This document shows, piece by piece, positions 56,740-64,000 of a stretch of DNA of 64,000 nucleotides; position 1 is the stretch's first letter, and every line of letters starts with the position of its first letter. A program made the position numbers and the translations under genes. The DNA is taken from NCBI GenBank assembly GCA_054601695.1, contig BAAHQB010000064.1, positions 1 to 64,000 of the forward strand, given 5' to 3'. Source of the DNA: Amorphochlora amoebiformis. Its lineage: Eukaryota > Cercozoa > Chlorarachniophyceae. A model generated the notes under the pieces. The model was not told the DNA's origin, made no database searches, and was given only the letters and a program-made list of their open reading frames with translations.

Positions 56740-58263
56740 TTAGAATGCCGTAAACGAAGAGAGGCAGGATCGTGACCATAAGAAGAAGAGAAGAGAAAGG
56801 CTTGAAGAGAGCTTGAGAGGGTGAGATACTGACAGAGAAAGAGGATGAGAGAGAGGTGGAGAGAGGGATAGCTCTTGACGGATACTTAAGTTCGCCAGGG
56901 TGAGGTTTCGAGAGGTGGGTCTATCTCCCTCTCTATGGATAGTGGCAGGGTTAGGAGTATGGGCAGGGGATGAGAACGACGGGAACGTTGAAGCAGCGGT
57001 GAAAGATAAAATTAGGTTACTGTTGGGAAAGGGATACCCTTTAAGCCTTTTTGTGGGGATAGTGTGAAAGGGGTTCGAGGGATAGGGTAAAAGGGGTTCG
57101 AGGGTGGGCTTTTGATCTTGGTTAGGGTTAGCACTACCAGAGTTGACCGGGACTCCACCGTCTTCACCCTCTTCCTCTCCTGCTATCCTATTGCTATCAG
57201 TATCCTTGGATTCTGACAAATCCTCCCTTTCCGCTCCTCCACCCACAACGTCCTCCTGCACTACATCGCCCTCTCCTATCTCAGCATCTTCTATCTCGCT
57301 GTTTAATATTGGCACCTCGCGTGGCCCAGGGTCAGGATAAACGACAAATGGATGCGGTTTCAAGTCCCTCTCGGGTTCCGATATCACTTGCCTGATTATC
57401 AGCATGATCCCGGCTGGAGGAGAATATGGGCCTGGCAGTTCCTCAAGCTCCTGGTCGATCTCCCCCTGGATCTGCTTCTCAAAACCCTGCAGGTCGGGCT
57501 GAAGCTTCAGTTCGTCCGCGTACTCCTGGAGCAGATCTTGTGCATCGGCGAGCGACGTGTCCCACGGGCTCTGGACGCGCATGATGATCCACGACCCATC
57601 ATCAAGGAGCGGCGGGCCAACGCCAGATAGGGAGTCCTTTGAGTTTTCATCTGAACTTACACTATCCTTCTTACCAACTTCAGGCTTGCTATCGCTAATA
57701 GTTTTCGTGTCAGCTTCGCTATCTTGTTGACTTGGATCAGCATGCGACCCAACTTGATTTACATCCTTTTGTGGAGGCGGGTTCTGACCGCCTGAGGATG
57801 AATCCGACGCCGGTTGGGCAGTAACGGGGTGGATAGGATGCGGGTGACGAGAGGGATACGCATGCAGGCTGTACAAGCGGGCGGGTTGGGATCGATCGAA
57901 GCCTTTGGAGCCGCTCACAGAAGATTTACAGTTCAGCGACGTGCGCATGCACGCTAACGGCGAAATGAGGGGCGAGTCGGAATAGAATGTAGAAGGTGAC
58001 GATAGGCGTGCACATTGTGCCCGGATCTCCCGCAGTCCTCTCAAGCCTCTTGGTATGAGCCGAGTGGCTTGGAGGGGGTATGTGTGTGTGGGCTCGATTG
58101 TCGGCAAATTGAGGGCGATCTGGAGACCTAGCGCGGCGAGAACGACACAGAGAGTCTTGACGGCGATGCTAGCCAGCACCAGGTGACATCGAAATTGGCG
58201 AATGAAGCCCCATACCACTTTCCCACAAGCGGGAATATCCCTTGCTAAGTTGTGATGTGACAT
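56740..58263 (-). CDS. Unknown single-pass membrane protein
   Basis: ATG at 58263-58261 (upstream in-frame codons begin with TTG and are not used) opens an unbroken frame to TAA 56740-56742, about 507 residues. A basic N terminus is followed by one strong hydrophobic helix (about residues 27-50, VLASIAVKTLCVVLAALGLQIAL), giving a type II or N-in orientation. Beyond it are a Ser/Pro/Gln/Asp-rich linker, a more structured segment (GSWIIMRVQSPWDTSLADAQ, an acidic helix LQGFEKQIQGEIDQELEELP, GIMLIIRQV), an acidic region and a Ser/Leu-rich end. No family is recognised. Lack of introns sets it apart from its neighbours. The low-complexity last 60 residues may mean that the true stop lies elsewhere through an unseen intron. 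It is divergent from the kinase gene. Confidence 0.6.
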   Translation of the reverse strand: MSHHNLARDIPACGKVVWGFIRQFRCHLVLASIAVKTLCVVLAALGLQIALNLPTIEPTHTYPLQATRLIPRGLRGLREIRAQCARLSSPSTFYSDSPLISPLACMRTSLNCKSSVSGSKGFDRSQPARLYSLHAYPSRHPHPIHPVTAQPASDSSSGGQNPPPQKDVNQVGSHADPSQQDSEADTKTISDSKPEVGKKDSVSSDENSKDSLSGVGPPLLDDGSWIIMRVQSPWDTSLADAQDLLQEYADELKLQPDLQGFEKQIQGEIDQELEELPGPYSPPAGIMLIIRQVISEPERDLKPHPFVVYPDPGPREVPILNSEIEDAEIGEGDVVQEDVVGGGAEREDLSESKDTDSNRIAGEEEGEDGGVPVNSGSANPNQDQKPTLEPLLPYPSNPFHTIPTKRLKGYPFPNSNLILSFTAASTFPSFSSPAHTPNPATIHREGDRPTSRNLTLANLSIRQELSLSPPLSHPLSLSVSHPLKLSSSLSLLFFLWSRSCLSSFTAF

Positions 58264-58745
58264 TTTGACAGCTTTTTCACTTAAGCCCTTAGAGTGTTTC
58301 GGGAGCAAATATGTGAAGAGGCCAATTTCGGGGTGATGAAGCTATGTATGGGTTTTTATAGGCTCTCGGCGTGTCGCTGGAGGCAAAATTCTCGACCGTG
58401 GTGGCACTAGCTAGCCATTCTCGAGGCTGAAGAGATACACGGAGACCCGGGGATTCTCTGATGGACTGAAGAGTCTTCAAGAGTGACCAAGACCAGGAAG
58501 ACCCGGGATTATTTCGAATCCCAGGGAATTGAAACCGCAGTCGCCATGGGGGAAGGAAGGAAATAGTTTGCGTCTGTTTGGGGGGATATCGACGATCGTA
58601 CACGTGACGAAAGTGTGTCTCACGCACAATTTTCCATATCTTGTGGCATTCAGGCAGGGGAGGTCTTTTTGTCCCAGAGATAGATCAGATTGCTCTATTT
58701 GGCAGGTTTCTCTGCTTTTGAGCTGTACTCTAGATATTAGTACCC
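58264..58745. promoter_or_regulatory. Bidirectional promoter region
   Basis: 482 bp of unique, GC-balanced sequence separates the divergent starts at 58263 (-) and 58746 (+). It must contain both leaders and probably shared control elements. I see no clear TATA or other named motif. Confidence 0.5.
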
Positions 58746-63967
<5,222 letters not shown>

Positions 63968-64000
63968 GTACAGCTTTCACACTATCACACCATCACAACA

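Overview
The window is one end of a linear eukaryotic chromosome. It opens with 86 uninterrupted copies of CCCTAA and runs inward through a subtelomere into a gene-bearing region. The organism looks like an intron-rich eukaryote with TTAGGG-type telomeres, probably unicellular. Genes are cut into exons as short as 28-35 nt, all fitted here with GT-AG introns, and nearly every intron carries long (TA)n tracts and local minisatellites. Evidence for 'eukaryote' is direct: telomere, spliced genes, an AMPK beta subunit, a CaMK-type kinase, LARGE-type and exostosin-type glycosyltransferases, ankyrin repeats. I cannot assign the lineage; cercozoan/chlorarachniophyte-like or another protist is possible. 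All gene models below were built by hand by joining exons with compatible phase and family motifs; no transcript data were available.

Layout. 1-515: pure telomere. 516-3907: a 3.4-kb element with perfect 30-bp terminal inverted repeats, sitting inside telomeric DNA and carrying divergently arranged spliced reading frames with no family I recognise. 3908-4247: degenerate CCCTAA/CCCGACA mosaic. 4492-11137 (-): a FAM13-like protein with an IQ-like motif (the join between its two halves is unproven). 12395-14165 (+): AMPK beta subunit, divergent from it. 15507-25595 (-), perhaps starting at 28838: a very large spliced glycosyltransferase fusing a GT49 (LARGE/B4GAT1-type) domain, a two-helix membrane hairpin and a GT47 (exostosin-type) domain. 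29050-32933 (-): a second GT49 enzyme with a Pro/Gln/His/Ala repeat tail. 33-40 kb: mostly AT repeat, minisatellites and a few orphan exon candidates. 40060-48438 (-): an ankyrin-repeat gene visible only as tiny exons. 49-56 kb: repeat-rich, with unassigned exon candidates. 56740-58263 (-): an unknown single-pass membrane protein. 58746 to beyond the right edge (+): a tandem kinase whose first domain has all catalytic motifs and whose second lacks the beta-3 lysine.

Functional links are modest. The two GT49-type enzymes lie head-to-tail and could act in the same secretory-pathway glycan synthesis. The kinase and the membrane-protein gene are divergent across about 480 bp. The most unusual genome-level pattern is that at least eight minisatellites abut a splice site and contain copies of that splice junction, as if tandem duplication repeatedly starts at exon-intron borders.
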